64,000 nucleotides of DNA. It comes from Ectobius pallidus. Lineage: Eukaryota; Arthropoda; Insecta; Blattodea; Ectobiidae. The DNA is taken from positions 120,190,043 through 120,254,042 of the forward strand of contig CAXKWD010000004.1 in assembly GCA_964059195.1 (NCBI GenBank). The letters are read 5' to 3'. Below, in pieces: positions 24,135-35,584 of the stretch. Position 1 is the stretch's first letter; the number at the start of each line of letters is the position of its first letter. The translations under genes and the position numbers were made by a program. Below the pieces are notes generated by a model, which ran no database searches, was not told the DNA's origin, and was given only the letters and a program-made list of their open reading frames with translations.

Positions 24135-27100
24135 TGTGACGGGCTATTCTTACTTTATACTATAAAGTTCCCTAACTTCTTGGATTAAATCTTCGCCAAA
24201 ATTCTTCGCCAAAATCTGTGACGACTAATATGTGATTATTCTCAATCGTAGTATATAAGTTTACTGAACTCCAACAAAACAAGGTCACTCATACACCTGT
24301 CGTGTCATCATAACACTGCCTGCATAGTCCACATTCCAACGTTCAGTACGACTACCTTTGACACCGGGTGATTGCAAATTTCCTACTCTCAGTCTACTTT
24401 CTCTCTCTTTTAACAAATTACCCAGTTTTGATAATATTGATGAAAATTTCTATTAACGGGCGCCATCATCAATACGCTTCCTCTTTTCTTTTTTTTTTTT
24501 TATGTATCAGCCCAGTCACAAATTAAATTATAGATACACAGGCTATGTACCTACATGCCCCTCGACTAGCTTTTAAATTAACAGTGGAGACGGGAGTTGG
24601 ATTCGGATTTACCTTTCGTTTTTTTTTTATTCTGCTTCTTCTTTTTCTCCTTTTTCAATACTCACTACCAAAGTATGTAACTTAGCACAAAAATCAGCGA
24701 CTCTCAAACCATTACAAGGATAAGGGTCAAAAATCTGAACTTCACGTTAATTTACTTTGCATAACAATAACCATAATTTATTTAATATATTATTTTTTTT
24801 CTTTTTTTTTCACAATAACAATCTTATATACAATAAATTACATTTACACTACATTAACCATTCAACACTTTTATTGGTAGGATAATATTTGATTATTCAA
24901 GGTTAGTATACCCAATTTTAACTATATAAGTACGTTCTCTGTTCAACAATAACAAATCCTTAATTAATTACTTTAATTTTCTTTCTTTATTTTTCAGGTA
25001 TCTACTAGAACGTCTTGTATTATTCTTCTAATTTACTACTGACTTGTGTAGTCATTTACATTTGCAACTTCAGGATAGTTCAATATATATATTATACTGG
25101 GTTTTTTCCTCTTGAATAAATAAAGGTTTTCAATTCATAATCCAGTCCTTACTCTACAGATTACACTCAATAATCCCACCTATGTCTCCTATATTAGTCT
25201 ATTTGTCAGCTTAGTCCATGAAGAATTGTATTTAAAGATAGATAGAAAAGACAGTCTCATGAAGAAAGAAATAGAAGTTTAGGCCTATACCCACAGAGTG
25301 ACTGTGGCGATAGACCACCGATACAGGAGCGGCGTCTAGATCTTGAGTTACAAACAATCTGACTCCTCTCCTGCAACCGGGAAAATATTAATGGGCCGCA
25401 AACAAAAATAAAATTTTGTAAATCGACGTCAGAGGTCCCTGACACTCTCTCCTAGAGGCACGTGGGGCCGTTGTTCGCCTCCAACATCGATGGCTTTCAC
25501 AATCTCTCATAAATTTCTTTTCTTTATATGTTACTGGTATAGGCCTTGTCTACTACCAGATTTTATTTGTTTGATTCGGGATACTTCCGGCGTTCCCTCA
25601 CCTCACCCTTACAATCTCTAGTACTTGCTACTACACTACTTATCATCAGTACACTACTCGCAATTACCTATTCTCCTCTTTCTAACCTAACCAATCATTT
25701 GTTGTTATCTTTCAACTCACTCTCCTCTTTCTAACCTGACCAGTCATCAGCTATTATCTTTTAACCCCTTTCTTTCTTTAAGTAGAGTTCCCTTCAGCTT
25801 ATACCATTGATTTAACTCACTCGGTGGTTATTCTAGTTTTCCTACTTCTTACGTTACTACTCTTTAGCATGGGCACCCAATCTTATTTTGTCTCTAAATT
25901 CCCTAGAATTCTAACTGAAACTAATTCACGCCCAGATTAGTAAGCTTCTCTATAACCCCTTTAGTGACTTCTACTTCTACCCTAACATGTAAATTTTCCA
26001 ATGGTACACACCTAATGCACTACCACTCGTAGGCCTTCTTTTGCCCTTCAATCTTTCCACTTCTTATCCCCCTCTACCATATTCCATACACCTTCGCTTG
26101 TAGATAAATCTCTATAAAAACATAACTTAACATTACAGGCCAGCATGAAATCTATTTATAGATAGTCACCCGTCACCTGAAAGAAACCCAAGTGGGAGGG
26201 GCCCTCGTAAGAAGTACTAAGCATGCCCCTTAATTACTTTTCTTCCTTACTCCCCTCGCGTCCTGTCTCAAAAATAACAAAGTTTCTATGAGCATCACCA
26301 ATTACCCCTAGCTATGTATTCATTCGTGGGACAATCACCCATAAAACCCCAAAGTGAAGAGATCTATCTGTGGCATTCAACGGTTAGGCTCTTGACTGCT
26401 CTTTTATAATTAACTTAGACCAGAAATAGAAAATAGTTGGATTACTGGATTTCACCACTTTACTTCTAGAATTCTCACTTCTATATTTCTATTCTATTCT
26501 TCTATCATACCATACGGCGTCTAATCGCCATACATGACTTAGAAACCATCCTTAAAAAAAAGGAATATCTCAGTTTTCTCACTCCCCAAACAATAAGAAA
26601 AAGTCTAGACGATTATACTCAACCAGTGATGTCCAACTTATCCTCCGATCCTGAGTTGTCTTCCATTACTTCCTGATGTCCATATCTGCTCTTATTCAGA
26701 GCGAGCAGTCACGACTCACTCTCACAGCTGATGTTCGCTGTAGCGGTGTCTCGTACTGGCCGACTTGGTGTATTCTTCTGATTAATGACTATCTCCATAT
26801 AGTCGTGTCAAGGAAGTTCACAACCAGAATTTCCTTAGATGAAAGTCTGACACACCATCATGCCAGAACGCCTCTACCGCTGTCACACATCCCAATCTCG
26901 TCTTCTCCCTTCTGCCTTTTCAACTTCTCTCTCTCGTAGTCAGGCACGTACTCCTCCTGTCTTTTTGGGATCAGCTCTTCTCCCGTCGACTCACCGTCGG
27001 CGCATGCGCACTTCTCTTTTTTCTGTAATTCAAAATAAATTCAGGGCAGTATCGATAGTCATAACAGGGTTCAATATCGATTAATCGAAGTCTCCCAAAC

Positions 27101-27164
27101 CCTTCCTTTGTTTAGAAATGGTTTGCTATCGTCTATTATGCACGTAGCCATTCGCTACGTGACA
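24135..27164 (-). repeat. Gypsy 3' LTR
   Basis: This LTR is 3030 bp long, far above the few hundred bases of most Ty3/gypsy LTRs. Short reading frames inside it have no recognisable domains and recur in the other LTR simply because the LTRs are copies. Confidence 0.95.
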
Positions 27165-27182
27165 TTCTTCCCCCACTCACCA
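27165..27182 (-). promoter_or_regulatory. Gypsy polypurine tract
   Basis: On the minus strand GTGAGTGGGGGAAGAA directly precedes the TGTCACG start of the 3' LTR. That is the expected primer position for plus-strand DNA synthesis. Confidence 0.85.
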
Positions 27183-27250
27183 TAAAAAAAATAATGTTAA
27201 CACTGTTCACATTTTTTTTTTTTTTTTAGTTTACCAGCCTTAAAGAATGT

Positions 27251-30200
27251 TTATCCAGGAACAAAGGGTTTCAAGTCTTTGACGTGCCACTTCCCCAACT
27301 TTTTACCAAAACGGTTTGTCAGTTCGTAGCTATTTTCACTGAACTTTTTCTTTATAATATAGGGCCCGACAAACTTTGCACTTAAACCTGCTGTATAAGC
27401 TTGTGAGGCATCACTTAATTTAAAGTTTCTTCTTAACACTAGATCTCCTGGACGAAATCTCATCTCTCTCCTCCGAAGATTATAATAATGACTCGAATTC
27501 TTATAGGCGGTTTCTAAGTTATGTCTAACCATTAAACGTACCGTTTTCAATTTATTGAGTTTCTCCACCCAAAGTTTTGGGATTTCTTTATGAATCGGTT
27601 GGTTTTCCACCTTTTCAATCCTACTGATAATTTCAGGCTCCTTCCCATAATTTAGCATATAAGGAGTGCATCCAGTGGAACTATGCTTAGCCGTATTTAT
27701 AGCAAAATTAAATTCTCTCAAATACACGTCCCAAACTGTTTGATCCTTTTGAATGTAACTAGAAATCATTGTTTTCAATACTCTATTGACTCTTTCTACT
27801 GGATTTCCTTGTGGCGAATATACAGGTAAATAACAAGGAGTTATATTAAAAGCTTTAGCTATCTCTCGCATTAATTTACTAGTATATTGCGGTCCATTAT
27901 CCATCAGCAAATATCCCGGAATTCCCCATTTAAGGATAATCAATTCATAAAATGCTTCCGTAACTGCTCTACTGGTTGCTTTCCTTAACGCTTTACATTC
28001 TACATATTTGGTAAAGGTGTCCTGAAATACTACAATGTATCTATTCCCTTTTTTGGAACGTGGGTAAGGTCCCAACAAATCAGTAGCTACAGTCATCCAA
28101 GGTTTCTCTTTCTGGTAAAAATGCATTGGTCCTGCTTGAGCCGTCTGTAACACTTTCTGTCTCTGACATATTTCACAAGCAGTAACATACTTAGCAACAT
28201 CTCTAAACATTCCCGGCCAATAATACTTGTTTGCTATTCTAAAGAAAGTTTTAGCTATCCCCATATGTCCTGCAGTAGGTGCATCACGACATTCCTGTAA
28301 TACTTTAATCCTATAATCTTGCGGAATAACTAATTTCCACCTATTCACTGTTCCCTCTAAAGTTTGTTCTAACTGATCTAATCTTAAATGGTACAACTTC
28401 TCATCTATGACCTTCCAGTCTGGCCAAAATTTAGGTTTACTTTGTACTTGCTCTTTCCGCTTAATATACCAAGCATCTTGTATATTTTCCCATTCGACTA
28501 CTTCAGAGTTATTAGTTAACAAAAGGCAAAATTCTTCCTCTACCGTTTTCTCTTGAACTTTCCCTTCGTGTATTCTAGATAAAGCATCCGGAACTTTTTG
28601 TAATCTACCAGGCCTATGTATTACTTCAAAATCATACTCCTGGAGCAATAAACTCCACCTAGCTAATCGTCCGGTCGGATTCTGTAATGTGTTTAACCAT
28701 TTCAGAGCAAAGTGATCAGTATATACTTTAAAATGATAACCTTCCAAATAAGGACGAAACTTTTGAACTGCCCACAATATAGCTAACAATTCTTTCTCGA
28801 CTATTGCCCATTTTTGCTCGCCTATCGTTAAAGTTCTACTAGCATAAGCTATCACTTTTTCCTCTCCTTCCTCTCCTGTCTGAATTAATGCTGCTCCTAG
28901 TCCTGAAAAACTAGCGTCGGTCTGTAGCACTAGGGGTTTAGTATAATCTGGACAAGTTAATATAGGACTACTAGATAATTTCGATTTTAATTCATCAAAA
29001 GATTCCTGACATTCCTTAGTCCAACGCCATTTCTGATTCTTTTTCAGAAGTGCAGTGAGGGGCTTTACAACTTCAGAAAAAAATGGAATGAATCGTCGGT
29101 ACCAAGAAGCCAATCCTAAAAATGCTCGTACTTCCTTGACTTTTGTAGGGGCTGGATACTCAAGGATACACGAGATTTTATCTGAATCTACAGCAATTCC
29201 TAATGGAGTAATGATATGACCCAAATATTTTAATTCGCTTCTGCAAAATTTTGATTTTTCCCTATTAATTTTCAGGTTAGCTTTTCTTAATTTCTCTAAA
29301 ACTTTTTCTAACAAGGACAAATGTTCTTCAAACGTCTCACTAATAAGTACTATATCATCCAAATAACAAAAGCATTTCTCTCCTATCTCTTCTCTTAATA
29401 TAGTATCAACTAATCTTTGAAACGAGGCTGGTGCGTTATGGATTCCAAAAGGCATAACTCGAAACTGATACAATCCTCTACCAGGTACGGTAAATGCTGT
29501 TTTTTCTTTACTTGCTTCATCTAATGGAACTTGCCAATACCCATTTTTCAAATCTATTGTACTGATATACCTAGCATGTCGTAATTTACTCAAAACATGT
29601 TCAATGTATGGCAAAGGATAACTATCTCTTTTTGTACAATTGTTTACTTTTCTGAAATCTACGCAGAACCTCCATGTTCTATCTGGTTTCTTTACCATAA
29701 CTACCGGAGACGACCAAGGTGAATTTGAAGGCTCTATAACTTTTTCCAATAACATTTTATCTATTTCCGCGTGTATAACTTTTTCCAAAATGGGTGATAC
29801 TGGATAATATCTTTGTTTTATAGGTTTTGCATCGCCTGTATCAATAACATGAGAAATCAAGTCTGTAAGTCCAGTACACTGATCAAATTTCTGTAACTGA
29901 TTTTCCAAAAACATATTCAATCTGTCCCTTTCCTGAGGTGTAGGTATAGTAAGAATATTATGTAGTTGATCTTCTTCTTTTAAATCTATAGCCTTAACAA
30001 ATTGAAAAATTTTTGCTGGTTCATCCTTAAAATACCAAGTCCCATCTTGCAAATCTACTACTAACCCAATCTGTTTCAAAACATCCATGCCCAGAATCAT
30101 ATCTACTGCTAAATTTGGCATAATTTTACATTTTATCTGAAAGATCCTGTCCTGCAATTTCATCTCAAAAGTTCTTTCTCCTGTTATAGAACTATAAGTT

Positions 30201-30403
30201 TTATCTGCTAGTTGCACCACCCTAACTTCAGATTCTTCTACTGCTAAATCTAACATTTTACATAAAAAGTCACCTTTCTCTCCCACATAAGTTTTATCTG
30301 AACCGGAATCTATTAAAGCAATAAACGTAATATCCTCCAGCAAAATTTCAACAAAACATCTATCTCCATTAACTAAATCTGTAGGATTTATATTTAACAT
30401 CAC
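27251..30403 (-). CDS. pol: Gypsy Pol polyprotein (protease, RT, RNase H, integrase), 1050 aa
   Basis: Enzymatic polyprotein of the Ty3/gypsy element. The aspartic protease active site is IDSGSD (Asp32) with the ILGMDVL strand near 103-109. RT shows STIDLKNGYWQ (Asp284) and YLDD (347-350). RNase H shows LQTDAS (Asp496), EKELLAI and YTDHFALKWL (Asp563). The integrase zinc-binding region has Arg706 where a His is usual, then His713, Cys743 and Cys746. The integrase core shows ATDLLGP (Asp774), MDNGPQYTS (Asp835) and NPVERVNR (Glu870), with D35E spacing. A GPY motif (FVGPYI, about 1011-1016) ends the protein and no chromodomain follows. The frame opens directly after the gag UGA; the first codon shown is GTG and the first ATG is one codon later, so synthesis by readthrough from gag is more likely than separate initiation. 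No frameshift or internal stop is present. Confidence 0.95.
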   Translation of the reverse strand: MMLNINPTDLVNGDRCFVEILLEDITFIALIDSGSDKTYVGEKGDFLCKMLDLAVEESEVRVVQLADKTYSSITGERTFEMKLQDRIFQIKCKIMPNLAVDMILGMDVLKQIGLVVDLQDGTWYFKDEPAKIFQFVKAIDLKEEDQLHNILTIPTPQERDRLNMFLENQLQKFDQCTGLTDLISHVIDTGDAKPIKQRYYPVSPILEKVIHAEIDKMLLEKVIEPSNSPWSSPVVMVKKPDRTWRFCVDFRKVNNCTKRDSYPLPYIEHVLSKLRHARYISTIDLKNGYWQVPLDEASKEKTAFTVPGRGLYQFRVMPFGIHNAPASFQRLVDTILREEIGEKCFCYLDDIVLISETFEEHLSLLEKVLEKLRKANLKINREKSKFCRSELKYLGHIITPLGIAVDSDKISCILEYPAPTKVKEVRAFLGLASWYRRFIPFFSEVVKPLTALLKKNQKWRWTKECQESFDELKSKLSSSPILTCPDYTKPLVLQTDASFSGLGAALIQTGEEGEEKVIAYASRTLTIGEQKWAIVEKELLAILWAVQKFRPYLEGYHFKVYTDHFALKWLNTLQNPTGRLARWSLLLQEYDFEVIHRPGRLQKVPDALSRIHEGKVQEKTVEEEFCLLLTNNSEVVEWENIQDAWYIKRKEQVQSKPKFWPDWKVIDEKLYHLRLDQLEQTLEGTVNRWKLVIPQDYRIKVLQECRDAPTAGHMGIAKTFFRIANKYYWPGMFRDVAKYVTACEICQRQKVLQTAQAGPMHFYQKEKPWMTVATDLLGPYPRSKKGNRYIVVFQDTFTKYVECKALRKATSRAVTEAFYELIILKWGIPGYLLMDNGPQYTSKLMREIAKAFNITPCYLPVYSPQGNPVERVNRVLKTMISSYIQKDQTVWDVYLREFNFAINTAKHSSTGCTPYMLNYGKEPEIISRIEKVENQPIHKEIPKLWVEKLNKLKTVRLMVRHNLETAYKNSSHYYNLRRREMRFRPGDLVLRRNFKLSDASQAYTAGLSAKFVGPYIIKKKFSENSYELTNRFGKKLGKWHVKDLKPFVPG

Positions 30404-30421
30404 ACAAGCCTGATTTTTAGT

Positions 30422-30430
30422 TAATTGTCA
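30422..30430 (-). promoter_or_regulatory. Leaky-stop context UGA CAA UUA between gag and pol
   Basis: The gag stop UGA is followed by CAA UUA and then an open frame (Q L T K N Q A C V) running straight into pol with no other stop. Gag and pol share one frame (start coordinates differ by a multiple of three). Stop-CAR-YYA is the known tobamovirus-type readthrough signal. Readthrough here is inferred, not shown. Confidence 0.7.
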
Positions 30431-31792
30431 TAAGGAATTTGTAGGCCTAACTTTTCTTTCTTGGGGCATCCTACAATCAATAGACCTATGTCCAAGCTTA
30501 TTACAATTATAACATTTAATCGTAGCGCGTGGAGTAACTCTACGAGGTGCCTTACACTCGAACTGCCTATGTCCTGTTTTATCACAATTCCAACATCGCT
30601 GATTATTTGAAAAACGCAAAGTGGTGTTTTTACCATTATCCCTCGACTCATCCTGTCTCTCTTTATTTTCTATTACTTTAACCATTCTAGAATCATTTAC
30701 AGGACTTGAATTCCGTTCCTTATCCCACGTCTTTGCAGAAAAACTAACATTGGGTTTCTTTTGTAACTCGGACGATGGAAGTTCCTGTTTTCCCTGAATT
30801 CCTAGCGCTGTATGAACTGAAGGTATAACAACTTGTCTCTGAGGTTTATAAGCCGTTTCTTTAATTGTAGCTCTAACCTGCGTTGGAGGAGGAATATATC
30901 TCTCAGAATCTAACAATATTTGTTCATACTGTCTACCTACACGTATTAAATCTGTTATAGTTTGAATCTCTGCAGGTCTAAGGTACAATTTTACATCAGG
31001 ACGCAAATTTTTGATAACAGTCTTCATCATTTGTTGAGGACTCATTGGAGTACTCAGCCTCCTCATTAACGTTTGAATAGCATTAACATAATCAAAAATC
31101 GATTCTTTGGGACCTTGCGTTCTCTGTCTAATCTCATCCAAAAGCGAGTCTTCCTCATCAATAGGCAAGTAATATTCTCTAAATTCTTTCAAAAAAGCTT
31201 CCCATGTAGGCCAATCTGTTAATCTGTTCCTGTACCAAAGTAAAGCTGAATCTTGTAAAATTTCGGGTAATACTGACAATAACTCTACACCCTGTAACTT
31301 AGAACTTTGTTTTAAATCTTCCAATCTCTCCAAAAATAAGTAAATACTATCCCCAGGTTTGAATTTAATGTTCCATTTACGAACCAGATCCAAAGTATTT
31401 GGTTTATGTGGCTCTAACTGAATTGTAAACGATGGTACTACTGGTACAACTTCTTCTGAATCAGCTACCGCCATGGCCTTCCTACGCATTAACTTAACCC
31501 ATGTATACACTACATCTCCATATGAATCTTGTGGAACCGTTATATTATGTTCAACTAAATCTTCTTCTAAAACTTCCTGACTCAGCGCAAAAGCCGTAAT
31601 TAACACTTGAAATGACTGAGGGTTCTTACGGGCATAATCTAACAAGCGTTGTCTCAACTCATCCCTTGTACCTGTGGTCGGTAACTTTACTCTATCACAT
31701 TCTGCCTCTAAATCCGCCTTCCTCAACTTCCTAATAGCTTGGGTTAACTCAGCTGCTCTTATTTGTGCATACGGATCAACATAAGTAGCCAT
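30428..31792 (-). CDS. gag: Gypsy Gag, 454 aa
   Basis: Structural protein that forms the particle and binds the element's RNA. Residues about 15-55 resemble a SAP-type helix-extended-loop-helix (LRKADLEAECDRVKLPTTGT, then RDELRQRLLDY). The retrotransposon capsid core lies at about 130-290, with LWYRNRLTDWPTWEAFLKEF (185-204) and REYYLP. Two CCHC zinc knuckles follow: CWNCDKTGHRQFEC (400-413) and CYNCNKLGHRSIDC (427-440). The ATG at 31790-31792 is the first in the frame after the leader. It ends at UGA 30428-30430, in the same frame as pol. The N-terminal SAP-like segment is an observation by eye; its DNA- or RNA-binding role is inferred. Confidence 0.93.
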   Translation of the reverse strand: MATYVDPYAQIRAAELTQAIRKLRKADLEAECDRVKLPTTGTRDELRQRLLDYARKNPQSFQVLITAFALSQEVLEEDLVEHNITVPQDSYGDVVYTWVKLMRRKAMAVADSEEVVPVVPSFTIQLEPHKPNTLDLVRKWNIKFKPGDSIYLFLERLEDLKQSSKLQGVELLSVLPEILQDSALLWYRNRLTDWPTWEAFLKEFREYYLPIDEEDSLLDEIRQRTQGPKESIFDYVNAIQTLMRRLSTPMSPQQMMKTVIKNLRPDVKLYLRPAEIQTITDLIRVGRQYEQILLDSERYIPPPTQVRATIKETAYKPQRQVVIPSVHTALGIQGKQELPSSELQKKPNVSFSAKTWDKERNSSPVNDSRMVKVIENKERQDESRDNGKNTTLRFSNNQRCWNCDKTGHRQFECKAPRRVTPRATIKCYNCNKLGHRSIDCRMPQERKVRPTNSL

Positions 31793-32556
31793 ATTTATAT
31801 ATTAACAATACCACTGGAAAAAAAAGATTAGAACACAATAGTTCAGTCGTCTGTCTTAGTCATCTATAGAAGTCCTTACTTTGTCAATAGTCATTATTCT
31901 TTTCCCAAAAATATGTTATTATTATTATTATTATTATTATTTTTATTTTTTTTTTTTTGAGAATAAATTGCAGCTATACTAACCTAACTCCCAAAATTCT
32001 TTTAAAACTATCTCTGCCTCACGCTATGGGCTATCAAAATATGTGATTTCAACACAACTCAACCCACACTATGGGCTCCAAAATATATGACGACTCGTAT
32101 TTCAAGTTTCCAATTCTAACTGATTAATGTTTATTTTCTTTTCTTATATCAAGCCAAACTTTTGTAATTTTAACACAACTCGCCCCACGCTATGGGTCAA
32201 AATTACTATCAAAATTATCCTACTATGAAACTATCACAGCCTCACGCTATGGACGACCAAAATATGGAACTTCACGATAACTTTATGCAGCACAACACAC
32301 GGCCATACTTTTTATTTAACAATTTTAACTAAATTAAGTTGCAACAATTAGCAATACTGTTTTGTTTTAACACTACTTAGCCCCACGATATGGGCGCCAA
32401 ACTTTGTGAAGACTGGACTTCACGTTAACTTTATGCAGCACAACACATGGCCATACTTTTTTTTTATTTAACAATTTTAACTAAATTAAGTTGCAACAAT
32501 TAGCAATACTGTTTTGTTTTAACACTACTTAGCCCCACGATATGGGCGCCAAAATA
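31793..32556 (-). other. Gypsy 5' leader with repeated PBS-like modules
   Basis: This 764-bp leader contains a TTA-repeat (about 31916-31942) and six copies of a motif resembling the PBS. Plus-strand cores CCACGATATGGG or CACGCTATGGG lie near 32017, 32062, 32182, 32240, 32380 and 32532. Most are followed by CAAAATATG(T)GA, like the PBS-LTR junction. A near-perfect tandem duplication of about 140 bp (about 32270-32408 and 32417-32552) carries the last two. Confidence 0.8.
32532..32551 (-). promoter_or_regulatory. Gypsy primer-binding site
   Basis: Five bases from the 5' LTR, the minus strand reads TGGCGCCCATATCGTGGGGC. It differs by a few central bases from the tRNA-Lys-complementary PBS used by many gypsy elements (TGGCGCCCAACGTGGGGC). 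Confidence 0.75.
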
Positions 32557-35500
32557 TGTGACGGGCTATTCTTACTTTATACTATAAAGTTCCCTAACTT
32601 CTTGGATTAAATCTTCGCCAAAATTCTTCGCCAAAATCTGTGACGACTAATATGTGATTATTCTCAATCGTAGTATATAAGTTTACTGAACTCCAACAAA
32701 ACAAGGTCACTCATACACCTGTCGTGTCATCATAACACTGCCTGCATAGTCCACATTCCAACGTTCAGTACGACTACCTTTGACACCGGGTGATTGCAAA
32801 TTTCCTACTCTCAGTCTACTTTCTCTCTCTTTTAACAAATTACCCAGTTTTGATAATATTGATGAAAATTTCTATTAACGGGCGCCATCATCAATACGCT
32901 TCCTCTTTTCTTTTTTTTTTATGTATCAGCCCAGTCACAAATTAAATTATAGATACACAGGCTATGTACCTACATGCCCCTCGACTAGCTTTTAAATTAA
33001 CAGTGGAGACGGGAGTTGGATTCGGATTTACCTTTCGTTTTTTTTTTATTCTGCTTCTTCTTTTTCTCCTTTTTCAATACTCACTACCAAAGTATGTAAC
33101 TTAGCACAAAAATCAGCGACTCTCAAACCATTACAAGGATAAGGGTAAAAAATCTGAACTTCACGTTAATTTACTTTGCATAACAATAACCACAATTTAT
33201 TTAATATATTATTTTTTTTTCTTTTTTTTTCACAATAACAATCTTATATACAATAAATTACATTTACACTACATTAACCATTCAACACTTTTATTGGTAG
33301 GATAATATTTGATTATTCAAGGTTAGTATACCCAATTTTAACTATATAAGTACGTTCTCTGTTCAACAATAACAAATCCTTAATTAATTACTTTAATTTT
33401 CTTTCTTTATTTTTCAGGTATCTACTAGAACGTCTTGTATTATTCTTCTAATTTACTACTGACTTGTGTAGTCATTTACATTTGCAACTTCAGGATAGTT
33501 CAATATATATATTATACTGGGTTTTTTCCTCTTGAATAAATAAAGGTTTTCAATTCATAATCCAGTCCTTACTCTACAGATTACACTCAATAATCCCACC
33601 TATGTCTCCTATATTAGTCTATTTGTCAGCTTAGTCCATGAAGAATTGTATTTAAAGATAGATAGAAAAGACAGTCTCATGAAGAAAGAAATAGAAGTTT
33701 AGGCCTATACCCACAGAGTGACTGTGGCGATAGACCACCGATACAGGAGCGGCGTCTAGATCTTGAGTTACAAACAATCTGACTCCTCTCCTGCAACCGG
33801 GAAAATATTAATGGGCCGCAAACAAAAATAAAATTTTGTAAATCGACGTCAGAGGTCCCTGACACTCTCTCCTAGAGGCACGTGGGGCCGTTGTTCGCCT
33901 CCAACATCGATGGCTTTCACAATCTCTCATAAATTTCTTTTCTTTATATGTTACTGGTATAGGCCTTGTCTACTACCAGATTTTATTTGTTTGATTCGGG
34001 ATACTTCCGGCGTTCCCTCACCTCACCCTTACAATCTCTAGTACTTGCTACTACACTACTTATCATCAGTACACTACTCGCAATTACCTATTCTCCTCTT
34101 TCTAACCTAACCAATCATTTGTTGTTATCTTTCAACTCACTCTCCTCTTTCTAACCTGACCAGTCATCAGCTATTATCTTTTAACCCCTTTCTTTCTTTA
34201 AGTAGAGTTCCCTTCAGCTTATACCATTGATTTAACTCACTCGGTGGTTATTCTAGTTTTCCTACTTCTTACGTTACTACTCTTTAGCATGGGCACCCAA
34301 TCTTATTTTGTCTCTAAATTCCCTAGAATTCTAACTGAAACTAATTCACGCCCAGATTAGTAAGCTTCTCTATAACCCCTTTAGTGACTTCTACTTCTAC
34401 CCTAACATGTAAATTTTCCAATGGTACACACCTAATGCACTACCACTCGTAGGCCTTCTTTTGCCCTTCAATCTTTCCACTTCTTATCCCCCTCTACCAT
34501 ATTCCATACACCTTCGCTTGTAGATAAATCTCTATAAAAACATAACTTAACATTACAGGCCAGCATGAAATCTATTTATAGATAGTCACCCGTCACCTGA
34601 AAGAAACCCAAGTGGGAGGGGCCCTCGTAAGAAGTACTAAGCATGCCCCTTAATTACTTTTCTTCCTTACTCCCCTCGCGTCCTGTCTCAAAAATAACAA
34701 AGTTTCTATGAGCATCACCAATTACCCCTAGCTATGTATTCATTCGTGGGACAATCACCCATAAAACCCCAAAGTGAAGAGATCTATCTGTGGCATTCAA
34801 CGGTTAGGCTCTTGACTGCTCTTTTATAATTAACTTAGACCAGAAATAGAAAATAGTTGGATTACTGGATTTCACCACTTTACTTCTAGAATTCTCACTT
34901 CTATATTTCTATTCTATTCTTCTATCATACCATACGGCGTCTAATCGCCATACATGACTTAGAAACCATCCTTAAAAAAAAGGAATATCTCAGTTTTCTC
35001 ACTCCCCAAACAATAAGAAAAAGTCTAGACGATTATACTCAACCAGTGATGTCCAACTTATCCTCCGATCCTGAGTTGTCTTCCATTACTTCCTGATGTC
35101 CATATCTGCTCTTATTCAGAGCGAGCAGTCACGACTCACTCTCACAGCTGATGTTCGCTGTAGCGGTGTCTCGTACTGGCCGACTTGGTGTATTCTTCTG
35201 ATTAATGACTATCTCCATATAGTCGTGTCAAGGAAGTTCACAACCAGAATTTCCTTAGATGAAAGTCTGACACACCATCATGCCAGAACGCCTCTACCGC
35301 TGTCACACATCCCAATCTCGTCTTCTCCCTTCTGCCTTTTCAACTTCTCTCTCTCGTAGTCAGGCACGTACTCCTCCTGTCTTTTTGGGATCAGCTCTTC
35401 TCCCGTCGACTCACCGTCGGCGCATGCGCACTTCTCTTTTTTCTGTAATTCAAAATAAATTCAGGGCAGTATCGATAGTCATAACAGGGTTCAATATCGA

Positions 35501-35584
35501 TTAATCGAAGTCTCCCAAACCCTTCCTTTGTTTAGAAATGGTTTGCTATCGTCTATTATGCACGTAGCCATTCGCTACGTGACA
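32557..35584 (-). repeat. Gypsy 5' LTR
   Basis: This 3028-bp partner of the left LTR is nearly identical to it and should hold the element's promoter on the minus strand. I could not pick out a TATA box or initiator with confidence. Confidence 0.95.

Larger units (their letters stand above)
24135..35584 (-). mobile_element. Complete Ty3/gypsy retrotransposon with about 3.0-kb LTRs
   Basis: This 11,450-bp element is flanked by the 4-bp target duplication CCGT (24131-24134 and 35585-35588). On the minus strand the order is 5' LTR (35584-32557), PBS, leader with repeated modules, gag, a single UGA, pol (protease-RT-RNase H-integrase), polypurine tract and 3' LTR (27164-24135). No env lies between pol and the 3' LTR. 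The LTRs begin TGTCACG and end CGTCACA on this strand. They are nearly identical; the differences I see are mainly homopolymer lengths plus a few bases such as GGGTCAAAA/GGGTAAAAA and CCATAATTT/CCACAATTT. Together with intact ORFs this marks a recent insertion that may still be active. Confidence 0.96.

Noticed and set aside
25257..27084. Several 60-87 codon frames repeated at 33677-35504
   Set aside because: They sit in the two gypsy LTRs, are short, and have no domain; repetition reflects LTR identity.
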